From the NCBI RefSeq assembly GCF_002288925.2, contig NW_022098092.1, positions 1,917,425 through 1,981,424 on the forward strand: DNA of 64,000 nucleotides. The letters are read 5' to 3'. Origin of the DNA: Delphinapterus leucas. Lineage: Eukaryota > Chordata > Mammalia > Artiodactyla > Monodontidae. The position numbers and the translations under genes were made by a program. Shown piece after piece: positions 13,101 through 23,469 of the stretch. Every line of letters begins with the position of its first letter. Position 1 is the stretch's first letter. Under the pieces are notes generated by a model. The model saw only the letters and a list, made by a program, of their open reading frames with translations. It was not told the origin of the DNA and did no database searches.

Positions 13101-14028
13101 TCAGGCTGTGGCACCAAAGAGATAATAGTCATTTGGGGCTAAAAAGAGTTCTGTAGTCAAGTATGCTTGGGATATGGCAGATTCTATATCCATCGTGTAC
13201 TCACATTTGTGGTGCACATAAGCACATTAAAGGCTTTGCAAGTCTTGTTTTGAAGATCTTCTTCAACTGATTCTTCTATACATTTTTAAGCACAGCTCTT
13301 TTCTAAAGAACACTTATAGGGTCCACAGAACCCCGAGGCAATGCTGAACAAGAGACTTCACCTAGGTGGTTAGTTAATGTCCTGCTCAGTTTTTGGAAAT
13401 GTTGAAAATAGCTGAGATACTGCATTAGTTCCTCCAAGGGCCTTTAGGTGTCAGGAGCCCCAGTTTGGGAACTCTTGATAGAGAGGTAATGAACAGACAG
13501 TGCTGGGGCAGGGGTAGGAGGCTACTTGAGCTACAGTGGCAAGGGAAGACCTTTCTGAGGAGGTAAGGCCTGCACTCAGACCTGAATTACCAGAAGCAAC
13601 AAGCCATGAACAGGTCTGGGGGAAGAGGTGACCGAAAGTACAAAGGCCCTGAGGTAGGACCAAACTAGGCTTCCTCTGATGGCAAGGCTGTTCCTGGGGG
13701 CCTGAGGTCAGAGGGCCCGGGGCTGGGGAGGAGACGTCTAGACAAAGGACCCCAGAGTAGGCTGGACAAAGCAGCCTTGCTCAGTGGGAGCAGAGCATCA
13801 CTGATTAAGGGGAAAGGCAGACAGCTATGAAACCTCTGTCCTATCTCCACCTGCAGGGCATCTGAGGAGGCTTTTGTGAAGGAATCCAAGGAGGAGACCC
13901 CAGGCACAGAGTGGGAGAAGGTGGCCCAGCTGTGTGACTTCAACCCCAAGAGCAGCAAGCAGTGCAAAGACGTGTCCCGCCTGCGCTCGGTGCTCATGTC
14001 CCTGAAGCAGACGCCGCTGTCCCGCTAG
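1116..14028 (+). CDS. CLTB: Clathrin light chain B, exons 2 to 6 (5' partial)
   Basis: Clathrin light chain b lies along the hub of the clathrin triskelion and regulates coat assembly and links to actin adaptors. Coding exons seen: 1116-1162, 8134-8251, 8513-8624, 10933-10986 and 13857-14028 (stop TAG at 14026). All have AG acceptors and GT donors and the phases join into one frame of 167 codons. The first encodes the segment ending TVNGDVYQ. The second and third encode the heavy-chain-binding helix region (RKWREEQRKRLQEL, then EEWNQRQSEQVEKNK). The last encodes the conserved C-terminus (CDFNPKSSKQCKDVSR, ending LSR). The residues KINNR, QQPDADIIGYV and SLKQTPLSR separate it from the paralogue CLTA. 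By comparison with the 229-residue human brain form, about 62 N-terminal residues lie on an exon before the window. The partner on the 3' side is HIGD2A, tail to tail. Confidence 0.97.
1510..1960 (+). repeat. Old L1-family 3' fragment in CLTB intron 1
   Basis: The stretch resembles the 3' part of ancient mammalian L1 or HAL1 elements: GATTCCACTTCTCAGAATTT, TTATTTATAATAGC, TGGAAACAACCTAAGTG and GTTAACAGTGGTTA occur in the usual order. It is diverged and has no open frame of note. Family assignment is from memory of the consensus. Confidence 0.6.
3845..7990 (+). repeat. Cluster of MIR and L2 fragments in CLTB intron 2
   Basis: CLTB intron 2 (1163-8133) is dominated by old repeats. MIR-like pieces lie near 3870-4015, 4190-4390, 4905-5090, 5310-5490, 7130-7520 and 7815-7990, each showing variants of CCCATTTTACAGATGAGGAAACTGA or its core. 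L2 3'-end-like pieces lie near 5877-6110 and 7563-7770 (ACCTGCTACATGCCAGGCAT, then a GTCCCTG-type segment and GGAGACAGACAATGG). A short (AAT)n tract sits at about 7264-7281. Exact edges need a repeat library. Confidence 0.6.
8626..9265 (+). repeat. Minisatellite of about 20-bp units in CLTB intron
   Basis: Roughly 640 bp of tandem units close to GAGGACCTATGGGGACAT, with variant units such as CTACAGGGATATGAGGAG and GACTGATGGGGACATGA. The variants recur in the same order at about 8868, 8963 and 9102, so there is also a higher-order period of roughly 95-140 bp. The array starts within a few bases of the GT donor at 8625 and is purine-rich on the sense strand. It lies between CLTB exon 4 and the neuronal cassette exon. 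Confidence 0.95.
10933..10986 (+). CDS. CLTB: Neuron-specific 54-nt cassette exon of CLTB
   Basis: This 54-nt exon encodes 18 residues ending DADIIGYV and keeps the reading frame whether included or skipped. Skipping joins INNR directly to ASEEAF. In other mammals this insert is known to be brain-specific, giving the 229- versus 211-residue forms. The acceptor is preceded by a very long pyrimidine-rich tract (about 10850-10930, with many TCTCT and CTGTCTGTC runs), the kind of tract bound by PTB-type repressors. Brain-restricted inclusion here is inferred from the family, not shown by the sequence. Confidence 0.9.
12305..12495 (+). mobile_element. MER5-type hAT-Charlie DNA transposon remnant
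   Basis: Resembles non-autonomous hAT-Charlie elements: GCTTCTCAGACTTCCATGTG, AATCACCAGGGCCTCTTGTC, CTGATTCAGAAGGACTG and CCCACTTTGAGCAACAAGG occur in order. It is diverged, with no coding capacity. It lies in the last CLTB intron. Confidence 0.55.
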
Positions 14029-14400
14029 GAGCCTGCCGCCAACATGGCCGCCATACAGGGGCCGGGCCGGGCAGAGGAGGAGCAGCTGCTTTGGCCAGGG
14101 GGGAAATGCCTCCAGCAGCTGCTACACAGCCTATTCCGTTCCTCGCCATCTCCCGGGGCCGGGAAGGGGAACCCTCACCCCTCTCAACTGTCATTCCCTC
14201 ACGGCCCTACGGCCCAGCCCCTCACATCTCCTCTCAGTCCACAAAATTGTGACTGTCCCTCCTGATGTATTTTTTTTTCTTGGCTTAAAGGGTGTGTTGT
14301 TAACTCTTTTTACACTTATTTCATTCTCATTTCTCTGGAAGCCACAAACTGGTGTCAGGGCTGTTTGTGCTTAGAACTTTCCCAGCTTCATGGGCTTGAG
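14029..14400 (+). other. CLTB: CLTB 3' untranslated region (approximate end)
   Basis: Sequence after the CLTB stop. It has a GC-rich first part, then a T-run (about 14270) and an AT-rich part. I do not see a canonical AATAAA in the first 370 bases, so the cleavage point is not fixed; the end given is only approximate. Confidence 0.4.
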
Positions 14401-14427
14401 AGAAGGTAGGGCTATTTCCCTGGTAAC

Positions 14428-14487
14428 CCAGGGGCTCCCAGCTGGCAGAGGGCATCCCAGGGGCTCCCAGCTGGCAGAGGGCATCCC
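14428..14487 (+). repeat. Exact two-copy 30-bp tandem duplication
   Basis: The 30-base unit beginning CCAGGGGCTCCCAGCTGGCA occurs twice head to tail with no visible difference, just beyond the CLTB 3' region. Lack of divergence suggests a recent slippage event or an assembly artefact. Confidence 0.85.
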
Positions 14488-14900
14488 AATCTGTCTATGT
14501 CTGCTGCCTCCAGCCCCAGGAGGAAAGACAACCTCTCACAGAATGTTTTTGCAAGCTTGATCCTTTCTGATCCTTGAACAAACCCATGACATAGGGATTC
14601 TGTTGGTCTGTCATATAGCCACAGACACCCAGAGGGGAAGCAGCTTGGAGGGAAGAGGCAAGACCAGAGGTTCCCGGTGGGTGCTTCCTCTTTGCCTGGG
14701 TGAGGGGCTGGTGAAGGTAGCCTCTGCCACAACCCTTCCTTGGGATTGGTCAGGACCCTCTGCCTCTTTCAGCTGTGCTCTTCTGTGGATTTGGGAGAAA
14801 CAATCAGTGACAACACCTTCCCCTTCAAGAGAGTTGCAAACAGGTTATGTTCAAGCCATTGTGATCTGAACAATGTTTAAAAATATTTAATTGCCAACCG

Positions 14901-15290
14901 TATTAGTTTCCTAGAGCTGCCATAACAAAATACCACAGCGTCTGGTTTAGAACAACAGAAATTTATTGTCTCACTGTTCTGGAAGTCATAAATCTGAAAT
15001 CATGGTGTCAGCAGGGCCATGATCCCTCTAAAGGCACTAGGGAAGTATCTGTGTTCCTTGGTGTTCCTTGCCTTGTACAAGCATTACTACAATCCTGAGT
15101 TCATCTTCACATCGCCTGCTCTCTATATGTGTCTGTTGCTGTGTCCAAATTTCCCCTTTGTATAAGGACACCAGTCATATTGGATTAGGGCCCACCCTAC
15201 TGACCTCATTTTAACTTGATTACCTCTGAAAAGACCCTATTCCCAAATAAGGTCACATTCTGAGGTACTGGGGTTAGGACTTCAACTAAT
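14901..15290 (-). mobile_element. MLT1-type MaLR solo LTR
   Basis: Read on the minus strand this is an MLT1 LTR (ERVL-MaLR). It has the motifs for CCCAATAAGGTCACATTCTGA, AAATTTATTGTCTCAC and TATTAGTTTCCTAGAGCTGCC, and ends in the typical GGCAGC...CTAATA. It is an old mammal-wide element in the spacer between CLTB and HIGD2A. No internal retroviral sequence accompanies it. Confidence 0.8.
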
Positions 15291-15299
15291 CTTTTCTTT

Positions 15300-16170
15300 T
15301 TTGGAGCGGGGGGAGCCCACAACACCAACAGTTAAAAATAGTGGCCATCCTCTCTAGAAGTGCCGTAGTCCTCACCACTTCATATCTGTTTCTTGTGGAG
15401 GCCAAGGGTCACCACAAGTACTGCTTTACATTTATAATCTCTGTCTTACAGCTGAAAGAGCATGGTGGGGGCAAGAAACTTAGCTGGCCTAAGTCATTCA
15501 GCTGGTGTTGAAACTGATGGAGTCACAGATGGAAGGAACCTGAATCCGAATCAACACTTTAGGGATGACTGCAGACCAGGAACACCTGTTTGAGACTTTA
15601 CATGAATGAGAAACTCATGAGTTGCCTCTCTTCTAGAGGTTGCTCAGGTCCCCAGCCTCCTTTCTTCCTTAGCCATAAAACACTAGGTGCTGCCACAAAC
15701 CACTGGCAAGCTTTGGGGATTATGCTTTATGCTCTTTCTGTTACACCATGCTGCTTCTCTAAGCCTCAGTTTCCTGGTCCATAAAATGCATCAAGAACCA
15801 AGCTGAGATGATCTAGATCAGTGGAGCCTTAGGTGCTCTCAGGAGGTGGGATTGGGGTCAGGAGCAGAAGTGGAAGGCAGAGCCCCCTGCCTCTGACAGA
15901 ACCATGGCAGGCCTCATATGAAGGAAGGTTTTCTACTGAAAGTTTAAAAACTGTTGGAAAGCTCAGTTTTTTGGTTTTTTTTCCATATAACATCACTGTA
16001 GAGACTCTCTACTTTTAATAAGTACCCCAGGGTGATTGTTACCAGGAAAGTTTGAGAATCAGTAGACTATTGGAATTCTAAGAGCCCCTGCAGTCTTTAG
16101 TCTGTTTTCTCCTAAAACCAAAGACCAAAAGGCATGGGGGTGAGACTGGGAATGAATTCACCAAACTACA
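15300..16170. other. Spacer between CLTB and HIGD2A, no gene seen
   Basis: Mixed unique and weakly repeat-like sequence, including a MIR-like piece near 15420-15560 and a T-run near 15970. The short open frames show no codon pattern, domain or splice context that I could support. Confidence 0.5.
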
Positions 16171-16182
16171 AGTGGATCAGAG

Positions 16183-16188
16183 TTTATT
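16183..16188 (-). terminator. HIGD2A: Poly(A) signal of HIGD2A
   Basis: AATAAA on the minus strand (TTTATT on plus), 230 bases after the HIGD2A stop. The distance fits a short 3' untranslated region. The position of cleavage is inferred. Confidence 0.7.
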
Positions 16189-16417
16189 AAGTAGGGAGTG
16201 GTGAAGGTGCAGCACAACTAGAAGTATGCAACACTCAAACTGAACCGAACCTGAGATTCCTGAAAAAAATCTGTCGGTTACACAATTGGCCACTTCTGCC
16301 CCCACTGATACAGGGGCTTGTCAGGGGAGATGAGGGAATAATGCCAGTGGCAGGACCGGTGGTTGCTCCTGGAGCTGGGAACGATCTCCGCGGAGCTTTC
16401 AAGGGCAGGCCACCGAC

Positions 16418-17091
16418 TCAGGGTCGAGATTTCATAGTGGATGCAGCCAGACCCATCAAGATGGCTACGACCGTGAAGCCCTGGGCGGCGATTCGGGTGC
16501 GCATCATGAGCTGGGAGCGCTGGCTCTGACCCCGGTGGAAGCAGTAGAGGCCGTAGGTAAGGGCGGCCGCTGTGCCCAGGCAGCCTGAAGAGGCGACAAA
16601 GCAGGTGGGAAGCACCCTCCCCGCTTTGGGCTCCTGCCCCCAGGTTCAAAATCTCTAAACAGCAGCCGAGGAGAGGGGTGTATGGGGTGGAGCTGAGGTG
16701 GGAGGGGCTGGCCAAAGCGGTGGTCCTCCGTGTCAGAATCGGCCCCATCTCAGCGCCCCAATCCCGTCCAGCTCCTGCTCCAATCACCGCCCGGCCCCTC
16801 ACCGCCCGGCCCCTTCGCTACATCTCTGGTCCACTCTCATTCCAGTCCCCCCTGGCGTCCCCGGTCCTCCCCGATTTCATTCCCCTCTACATCACTGTCT
16901 TCTTGGTCTACAGTACCTTGAGCGCCCGCTTGCTTACCTATGGGTACCATTGGGTTCTCGCGGGTCTTGCGAAGAAACTTTTCCTTGAAGCTTTCCGAAG
17001 TGCTGTATACACTGGGGCTAAAGCCCTCAATGACTGGGGGCTGCGATGGCTCAAAGGGTGCCTCCGGAGTGACGGGGCCAGGAGTCGCCAT
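16418..17091 (-). CDS. HIGD2A: HIG1 hypoxia-inducible domain family member 2A
   Basis: HIGD2A is a small protein of the mitochondrial inner membrane that helps assemble cytochrome c oxidase and respiratory supercomplexes (family of yeast Rcf1). Two coding exons are on the minus strand: 17091-16938 (start ATG, donor GT after the codons for MVPI) and 16584-16418 (acceptor AG, stop TGA at 16420-16418). The intron is 353 bp. The joined frame is 106 codons plus stop, the human length as I recall it. The first exon gives a hydrophilic N-terminus and the motif SFKEKFLRKTRENP. The second gives the two HIG1 hydrophobic helices (GTAAALTYGLY and GFTVVAILMGLA) separated by a basic loop (SQRSQLMMRTRI). 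It shares a promoter with NOP16. Confidence 0.97.
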
Positions 17092-17373
17092 GTTTTAGGC
17101 TACAGCAGTAGAAGAAAATCCGGACGCTAAACCCCTCCTCCTGATGAGGTCATCAAAGAGGGCGGGGAAAAGGACTTTGCTCAGTGTTGTACGCAGGTGT
17201 AATCCCTCATGGCACTCTGGGAGTCGTAGTAATCAGTCTGCTGTTGCTGCGTGGAGGACTACATTTCCCCAAAGCCTGCGAAACCACGCGATCACTAGCC
17301 GGAAGGAGTCGCTACACGAGGTACTTGGAGTGAGAGGCACCGAGTCTGAGTTACCCGTGCTGGGGTCAGTGCG
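17092..17373. promoter_or_regulatory. Bidirectional CpG promoter of HIGD2A and NOP16
   Basis: Only 282 bp separate the two start codons, which face away from each other. The interval has no TATA box, several CpGs, an ETS-type CCGGAAG at 17299-17305 and two facing sequences like the ZNF143/THAP11 SBS motif: ACTACGACTCCCAGAGTGCC on the minus strand (17230-17211) and ACTACATTTCCCCAAAGCC on the plus strand (from 17258). A shared promoter for a mitochondrial and a nucleolar housekeeping gene is inferred from this layout. Confidence 0.8.
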
Positions 17374-20300
17374 ATGCCTAAAGCCAAGGGGAAGACCCGG
17401 AGGCAGAAGTTCGGTTATAATGTTAACCGGAAGCGTCTGAACCGGAATGCTCGACGGAAGGCAGCGCCGCGGATCGAATGGTGAGGGGACCAAGGTTCAG
17501 GAGGCAGGGGGCCTCGGGCGGGACAGCCGGCGAGATGATGGTTACGCGATCGCCCTCTCTTTTCCCGTAGCTCCCACATCCGACATGCCTGGGACCAGAC
17601 CAAATCGGTGCGGCAGAACCTGGCCGATATGGGTTTGGCTATGGACCCCAACAGGGCAGTGCCCCTTCTTAAGAGAAAGGTAGTGACGTGGTAGGGTCCA
17701 GGCCCTTGCCCTCCACCTCCAGCTCCCCCCCGCCCCCCACTCCCGCCATACTTAGCTGGGTTTCAGAACTTAATCCTGTTTATTATTACCTCCCTCACGC
17801 CCTTCCTGGGTTTGCGACTTCCCCACAGCCAACTCGGCCAGGCTGTACTGACTGGGGTTGAGGGTCCCTTCATATTCCCTCCCCCAGCACACATTGGACC
17901 TGGGTTGGAACTTCCCCTTTCCTTCTGCACTTACTTTTTTTCCTCTGAAATTAAACTGTTTGGGTCCCTTGGCATCTCAGCCATATTTTTCAGAGTTTAT
18001 CTTTTTCTGCCCTTAACTTTTCTAATAAGGAGTTTGGAATCTTTACTTACTGTTCCTTACACCTTTCCTCAGTTATCCAGTCGTCCTTGGTCTGAGGCTT
18101 CCCAAGGGGTAGTTTTTCCCAGGGCTAATTTCTCCGGAATAATTCTTTTTCTGGACCCGCTTTCAAAAATAGCAGCCCTTTTCACTCAGTAACTTCTTTC
18201 CTGCTTTATTTTAATTCATTGGCAGTTGTAAATACTTGATGGTATATTTGTATATTTGCTTATTGTCTGTGCCTCTTTCCGCCAACATAATCTCCTGGGG
18301 ACAAGAATCTGTGTTCCATTCACTACTAAATCCTGTGCTGCTTAGGATGTGACTAGTCCTCAATAAATAGTCAGCCTAATGAACGGGCTTGCTGATTGGA
18401 TTTGTCCCATTGCCTTCAGACATGTTTCTTTTTATCCCTTCATGCCAGAAGAAACTGGTGCTGCTGTTTCTTGAACAATTATGAAGCTATAGCCAAGCAC
18501 CGTCAGCTTGCTCTTCTGCATAAGAGAAGATGTCTGACATCTCTCCCTCACTGTAAAGTATAAAGTGCTTTCACGTGCATTGTTTCATTTGCTAACCGCA
18601 CAGTTAAGTGAGGCAGGCAAGCGGTATTATGCCCATTTTATAGTTAGGCACAGAAAGATGAATTGCTTACTTGAGCCTCTTGGGAACCACGAAGCTTCCA
18701 GGGAGGGCATTAGTTCTTTTTGTCATCTATTCTTGCCTTTGTGGAGGGATCCTTGTGGGTAATGCAGTTGTGTTGGGACGGGCAGGAGCCTTTAGAATTT
18801 CCCCTCATCCAGGATCTTTTCCTGTGTCTCCTAATCTCATGGTCTGTGTTCTCTGCAGGTAAAGGCCCTGGAAGTGGACGTGGAGGAGGGGCCTAAGGAG
18901 CTCATGCGGAAGCCCTATGTGCTCAATGGTGGGTGTGGGCCACATTCCTCTAGGTCACCATCCTGCTCAGTTAGAGCTGGAAAGGACCCTCAGATGTTCT
19001 CATTTCACAGATAGAGAAACTGAGGTTCAGAGGGAAAAAGTGAGCTGTTCTAGGGCTCAGCTTGCAGAGTTAGGACTGTGTCCCGGCTGAGACATTTTCA
19101 GTCTACTGGCTAAGCTCCAGTGTGTGAAGGGAGGTCAGAGATGTTCAGGGAGGATGTAACTAGTGCCTGAGAGGATAGAAGAGAAAACGGTAAGTCTCAG
19201 GCATACATTCAGCTTCTTATGAGATTAAGGATGAACAGATCTTTTTAAAGATTCCACCATGTAATCTTTCCAATGATAAATCCAATTTTATGTATATTAA
19301 GGCTATAGAGACTGAATATTAAAACAGAAGAGGGTAAATTCTGCAGGGAAGCAGGAATACTCTGGAATATTCTACCCATCCTTCCTCTTTCCTGTCTGTG
19401 GTTTTTAACAGTTCTCCTAAAGTTTAAAGTATCTGAATGACCAGACATTTGATACAGAATTCTGTGAGTTCCTGTCTGTAGTCTATTTTAATGATTCTTG
19501 TAAGTTACTGACTGCACAGGACTGTATATACAAACTCGTGTGTACTCTCTGTAGTCAAAGCTAATCTTAAAAAGTTTTACTTTTAATTCTTTAATTAAAA
19601 CAAAATTTAATTGTGGTTAAAAAGCACATAAAATTTACCATCTTAATCATTTTAAAATGTATAGCTCATTAGTGTTAAGTATATTCACATCGTCTTGCAA
19701 CAGAACTCCAGAACTTTCATCTTGCACGACTGAAACTCTTTACTCATGAAACAATAATGCCCTGTTCTCCACCCCCCCCCCTGCCCGCAACCCATGGCAA
19801 CCAAGTTAAAGATAATTTTGACTATAAGCAATTTTAGCACCTGACCCCGGATAAGATTTGACTACCTCATTTCCATGAGGTAGCTATTTTTCTCCCTTCA
19901 TAGATGAGGAATGGGGGAGTATTTACCTAGCTATTTTAGGTGTGAGGCCATTATTGGAGCTTGGCTTTTCCCCTCACAAAGTAGTAGATACACAAAGGAG
20001 TAGAGAGGTGCCTCAGGCCCTAGTTCTTACAGCTCGAGTTCTCATTTATTCACACCTTTCCATTTCACGTATTGTTATTAACTCTTCAAGAGGTTCTCAG
20101 AGAGTTTTAGAGCTGGAAGGGAGCCCTGTCCTGTGGACAGGCACTGCATCTTCATCTCTGTTCCCAGGACCTGGCATTAAGTAGAGATTTTTAGTTTGGT
20201 GCCTTTCTTTCACCCATCTGAGGCCCAAAGAGCGGTGACTTGCCTTTCAGTTCATTGCTATACTGATAGATGCTTGTGCCATAGACAGAGCCTGGGACCT

Positions 20301-21461
20301 GAGGGGCTAAAAAGAAGTTTCTAGCACTGAATTTGCAGATGGAAAAGCTCATCTGATGGTTGGTGTAGCAACTCTTGTGGCTTGGGATTGACTGAGCAGC
20401 TCAACTTGTGCAGGAAGCAAAGCCTCATTCCCTGTCTCTCGGCTTCTCTCAACCCAGACCTGGAGGCAGAAGCCAGCCTTCCAGAAAAGAAAGGAAATAC
20501 GCTATCTCGGGATCTCATTGACTATGTTTGCTACATGGTGGAGAACCATGGGGAGGACTATAAGGTGAGTGGGCTTAGGCCTGGCAGGAGGAACCACTTG
20601 GGGCCCTTTGGGAAGGTACCCTGGACCATTCAGGGTCTGATATGCTTGGCTATTGCCTGTTTCCTGAGACTGAATGGAAACAGAGAGGAAAGAGAGAACC
20701 TAAGAAATGGATGCCATTGACAGAATGCTTATAATTGGATAGACTGAGTGGCCTGTGGTTCATATCACACTCATTAATATGTTTTGCTTGCATGGTATTT
20801 TTATTAATCAACTTGAACTACAGGTGACCCTTGAACAACTTGAGAGTTAATCTGTCTATATTTACAGTTGGTCCTCCAGGTCTGCGGTTCCTCGCATCTA
20901 GGGATTCAACCAACCATGGACCATGTAGTGCTGTAGTATTTACTACTGAAAAATATCCGTGTATAAGTCAACCCATGCAGTTCACATCTGTGTTGTTCAA
21001 GGGTTAACTGTAGTTGCCATTTTAATTATCGGAGGTTTCAAATAAAAGTTCTTATTTTTGGCTTCTCCTAAAAATTGAAAGATCTGGGTACATTGGACCC
21101 CCGTGCCCAGGTGGGATCAGTTGGCGATGGATGGAGAATGAGCTACTCAGTTGGTCCCAGTTCCTGCCTAGTCCCTGAGGGCATTTCCCCACATACACTC
21201 TGGCTTTTAAGGTGAGGAATCTGAACCTCAGGGATGGGAAGTAGCTTGCCCAACTCAGGGCTAGGATTTGAACCTTGCCTGTCCAGCCTTCTTCAAGTGG
21301 CCCTTCTCCCTTCTTAGGCTATGGCCCGGGATGAGAAGAATTACTATCAAGATACCCCGAAACAGATTCGGAATAAGATCAACGTCTATAAGCGTTTTTA
21401 CCCAGCGGAGTGGCAAGCCTTTGTCGATTCGTTGCAAAAGAATAAGATGGAGGTTGAGTGA
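17374..21461 (+). CDS. NOP16: NOP16 nucleolar protein, 60S ribosome assembly factor
   Basis: NOP16 is a small basic nucleolar protein needed for maturation of 60S ribosomal subunits. Five coding exons: 17374-17480, 17571-17679, 18859-18928, 20458-20564 and 21318-21461 (stop TGA). All splice sites are GT-AG and phases agree, giving 178 residues, the length of the human protein as I recall it. The N-terminus is a strongly basic nucleolar-targeting segment (MPKAKGKTRRQKFGYNVNRK). The middle has KSVRQNLADMGLAMDPNRA, and the C-terminal part has KKGNTLSRDLIDYV, YYQDTPKQIRNKI and YKRFYP. A cysteine lies in YVCYMVENHG where I remember arginine in human. The second exon ends PLLKRK. The gene runs tail to tail toward ARL10. 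Confidence 0.97.
19565..19890 (+). repeat. Old L1M-type fragment in NOP16 intron 3
   Basis: Contains AAAATTTACCATCTTAATCA, AGTGTTAAGTATATTCACAT, CAGAACTTTCATCTTGCA and a CCCATGGCAACC-type end, the familiar order in an ancient L1M-like fragment. A related copy occurs at 51175-51420. No open frame is kept. Confidence 0.6.
20821..21010 (+). mobile_element. Tigger/pogo-like non-autonomous DNA transposon
   Basis: The ends form terminal inverted repeats: CAGGTGACCCTTGAACAAC at the left and GTTGTTCAAGGGTTAACTG at the right. They are flanked by the dinucleotide TA on both sides, the target duplication expected of Tc1/mariner-superfamily elements. The 190-bp length indicates a MITE without transposase. 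It lies in NOP16 intron 4. Confidence 0.85.
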
Positions 21462-21591
21462 CTGGTTTACACCTGCCCCAGGTTGAGGCTTCCTCCTGGA
21501 CCAGAGAAGCTGAGCCAGGGTTTAAGGCAAGGAGAGGTGTGCGGCTACAGATGAGTCTAGCCAAACCCCATGGAATCAAAAGGTTACAGCG

Positions 21592-21635
<44 letters not shown>

Positions 21636-21790
21636 CTCTCTCACACTTCCCTTTGGGGAAGACACTGTCTCCCAGAGGCTTCAATTTATGTTCTTCTGGA
21701 GTCTCTGGGAAAAGCCAGAACCTGCTGTTTTCAGAGTGGGTGGTTTGTTTGAATATAGTCTGTGTACAATAAAATACAGTATTTTACTTC
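21462..21790 (+). other. NOP16: NOP16 3' UTR with CA repeat
   Basis: Sequence from the NOP16 stop to shortly after the AATAAA at 21768-21773. A CA dinucleotide tract fills about 21591-21632, so the mature message carries a (CA)n run, a kind of sequence that hnRNP L can bind. Confidence 0.8.
21768..21773 (+). terminator. NOP16: Poly(A) signal of NOP16
   Basis: Canonical AATAAA about 305 bases after the stop, followed by a T-rich and TG-rich stretch (TTTTACTTCTCTGATGGTTT) that suits a downstream element. Confidence 0.85.
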
Positions 21791-21799
21791 TCTGATGGT

Positions 21800-23460
21800 T
21801 TTGTATTTGCCCCTCCCAGCCAAGCCCTGGGGCTGCCTCTGCAAAAACCTACTCAGCCAAGGTAAAGAGGCCATTCAGCCCTTTTTGCTCCATATTCACA
21901 TGCCTTTCTAGGCACAGCCTCCCTCCTCTTCTCCCCTGTTCTGGTTCCACTGCTCTCTGCCTTGGTCTCCTGCATAGCAGTTCCACTAACGCTTCTACAG
22001 AAGCCTGCTGGGAACCCTGGGCTGCTTGGGAGGGGCTTCCAGTGCTTGCCTCACCCCAGGCTGGGGGCTGGTGGAACGGTTCTCCATGGCCCTGGTCTGA
22101 GGCCAGCTGTGGCTCAAGGGCCAGAGGGTAAGGAGCTGTATAGCTGCTTCCTGGTCTGTCTTCAAGTGACCTTGCCTTTGCTACTTGTCTTTCCTGAAGG
22201 GAGTCTGAGGCCCCCAAACTTGCTTTCTGAGACCGTCTGGGGACTGCTGAATACCACTGTGCTGTGTGCCAAGCACTGGGCTACACACTGCATGGCCATT
22301 CCCTGGGGCCAGGCCTGCCTAATTCGGTGGCACGGCTGGTATGTAGCAGGATCACAGACAAAGTGTGGGGTGGGTGCTGGGCATTTTCTTGTCTTGATAC
22401 GTTATCCTCAGCTATTAATAATACAGAAAACCTGTTCTTAATCTTTCTCCTTAAAGCACGTAAAATTTGTCTCTCCTCACTGCTCTTGAAAAGAAGTGCT
22501 TATGTTTTTACATAGAACATTTCACATAAAACCCTGTTAGGTTGTGTGGGATCCTCGTCTTGCAGGTAAAGAAACAGGCTTGAGAGGCATTAACGTGGGG
22601 TTTGAAGTCAAGTCTGCACGATGACTAAGCCTAGGCTTTCTCTTGCTGACCTTCTCTTTGGACCCTAAAGGCAGCCCACCTGTCCCACACCATTAAGGCA
22701 GGCTGGAAACTAGACAGAAACCACCTCCCATCAGATCCGGCCTGCTAGACTCCAGCAGTGACTGGCCATTGTGAACACCTCAAGCACAGCCTTTATGATT
22801 TGAGTCTGCAGCAGAGCTCCTGGGGGCCTTTGTGATTTGGTCTCCTAACTTCTGCCCTTCACAGCATTCCAAATTCAGGCCTTTAACTAGGCTGGGCCCT
22901 TAACCTTGTTTCTTCACCCAGTTCAGGTGCCAACTTTAGGAAGTCTTCCATACCACTTTCCTCTGCCCCCAGGCTGGAGTTCCCATGCCCCAGACTTCCT
23001 GTAGCAGTGCCTATCACAGTCATAACTACCTTTTAGTCTGGCTGACATTCTCTACCAGACTGGGCTTGAGTGCATGTACCTTGTCTGGGAATCCCAGAGC
23101 CCAGCCCAAGGCAGGTACTGGGGGAATGCTTGTGGAATGGCGCCGCCTGCATTCTGACCTCTGGCATGGAGGCACTCAAAAGATGTTCTCGCTCCCATTT
23201 CCACGCCTAGCTCTGGCCCCGACAGCTAGAACTCCTCCCAAGAAAGGGTTTGGGTTCCTCCCCAAAAGTACTGAATTAGGCCAAAGCTGATGTTCCTTAA
23301 CCCCCCCACCCCCATGTGGACTGAAGAGCCAGGGAACTGGAACTTGCTGTTTGACACGTTGTGTCACAGGAAGTGTTCTGGGACCACCCTCCATAGCTGC
23401 CCCTCACTGGAACTATAAGCACCAAGCACACGTTCCTCAAAATCAGAATTTACGTGAAAC
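21800..23460. other. Spacer between the NOP16 and ARL10 3' ends
   Basis: No gene recognised. A MIR-like piece is near 22245-22420 and L2-like sequence near 22860-23150. A C-run is at about 23299-23309. ARL10 transcripts could reach into this stretch. Confidence 0.45.
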
Positions 23461-23469
23461 CATATCCAA

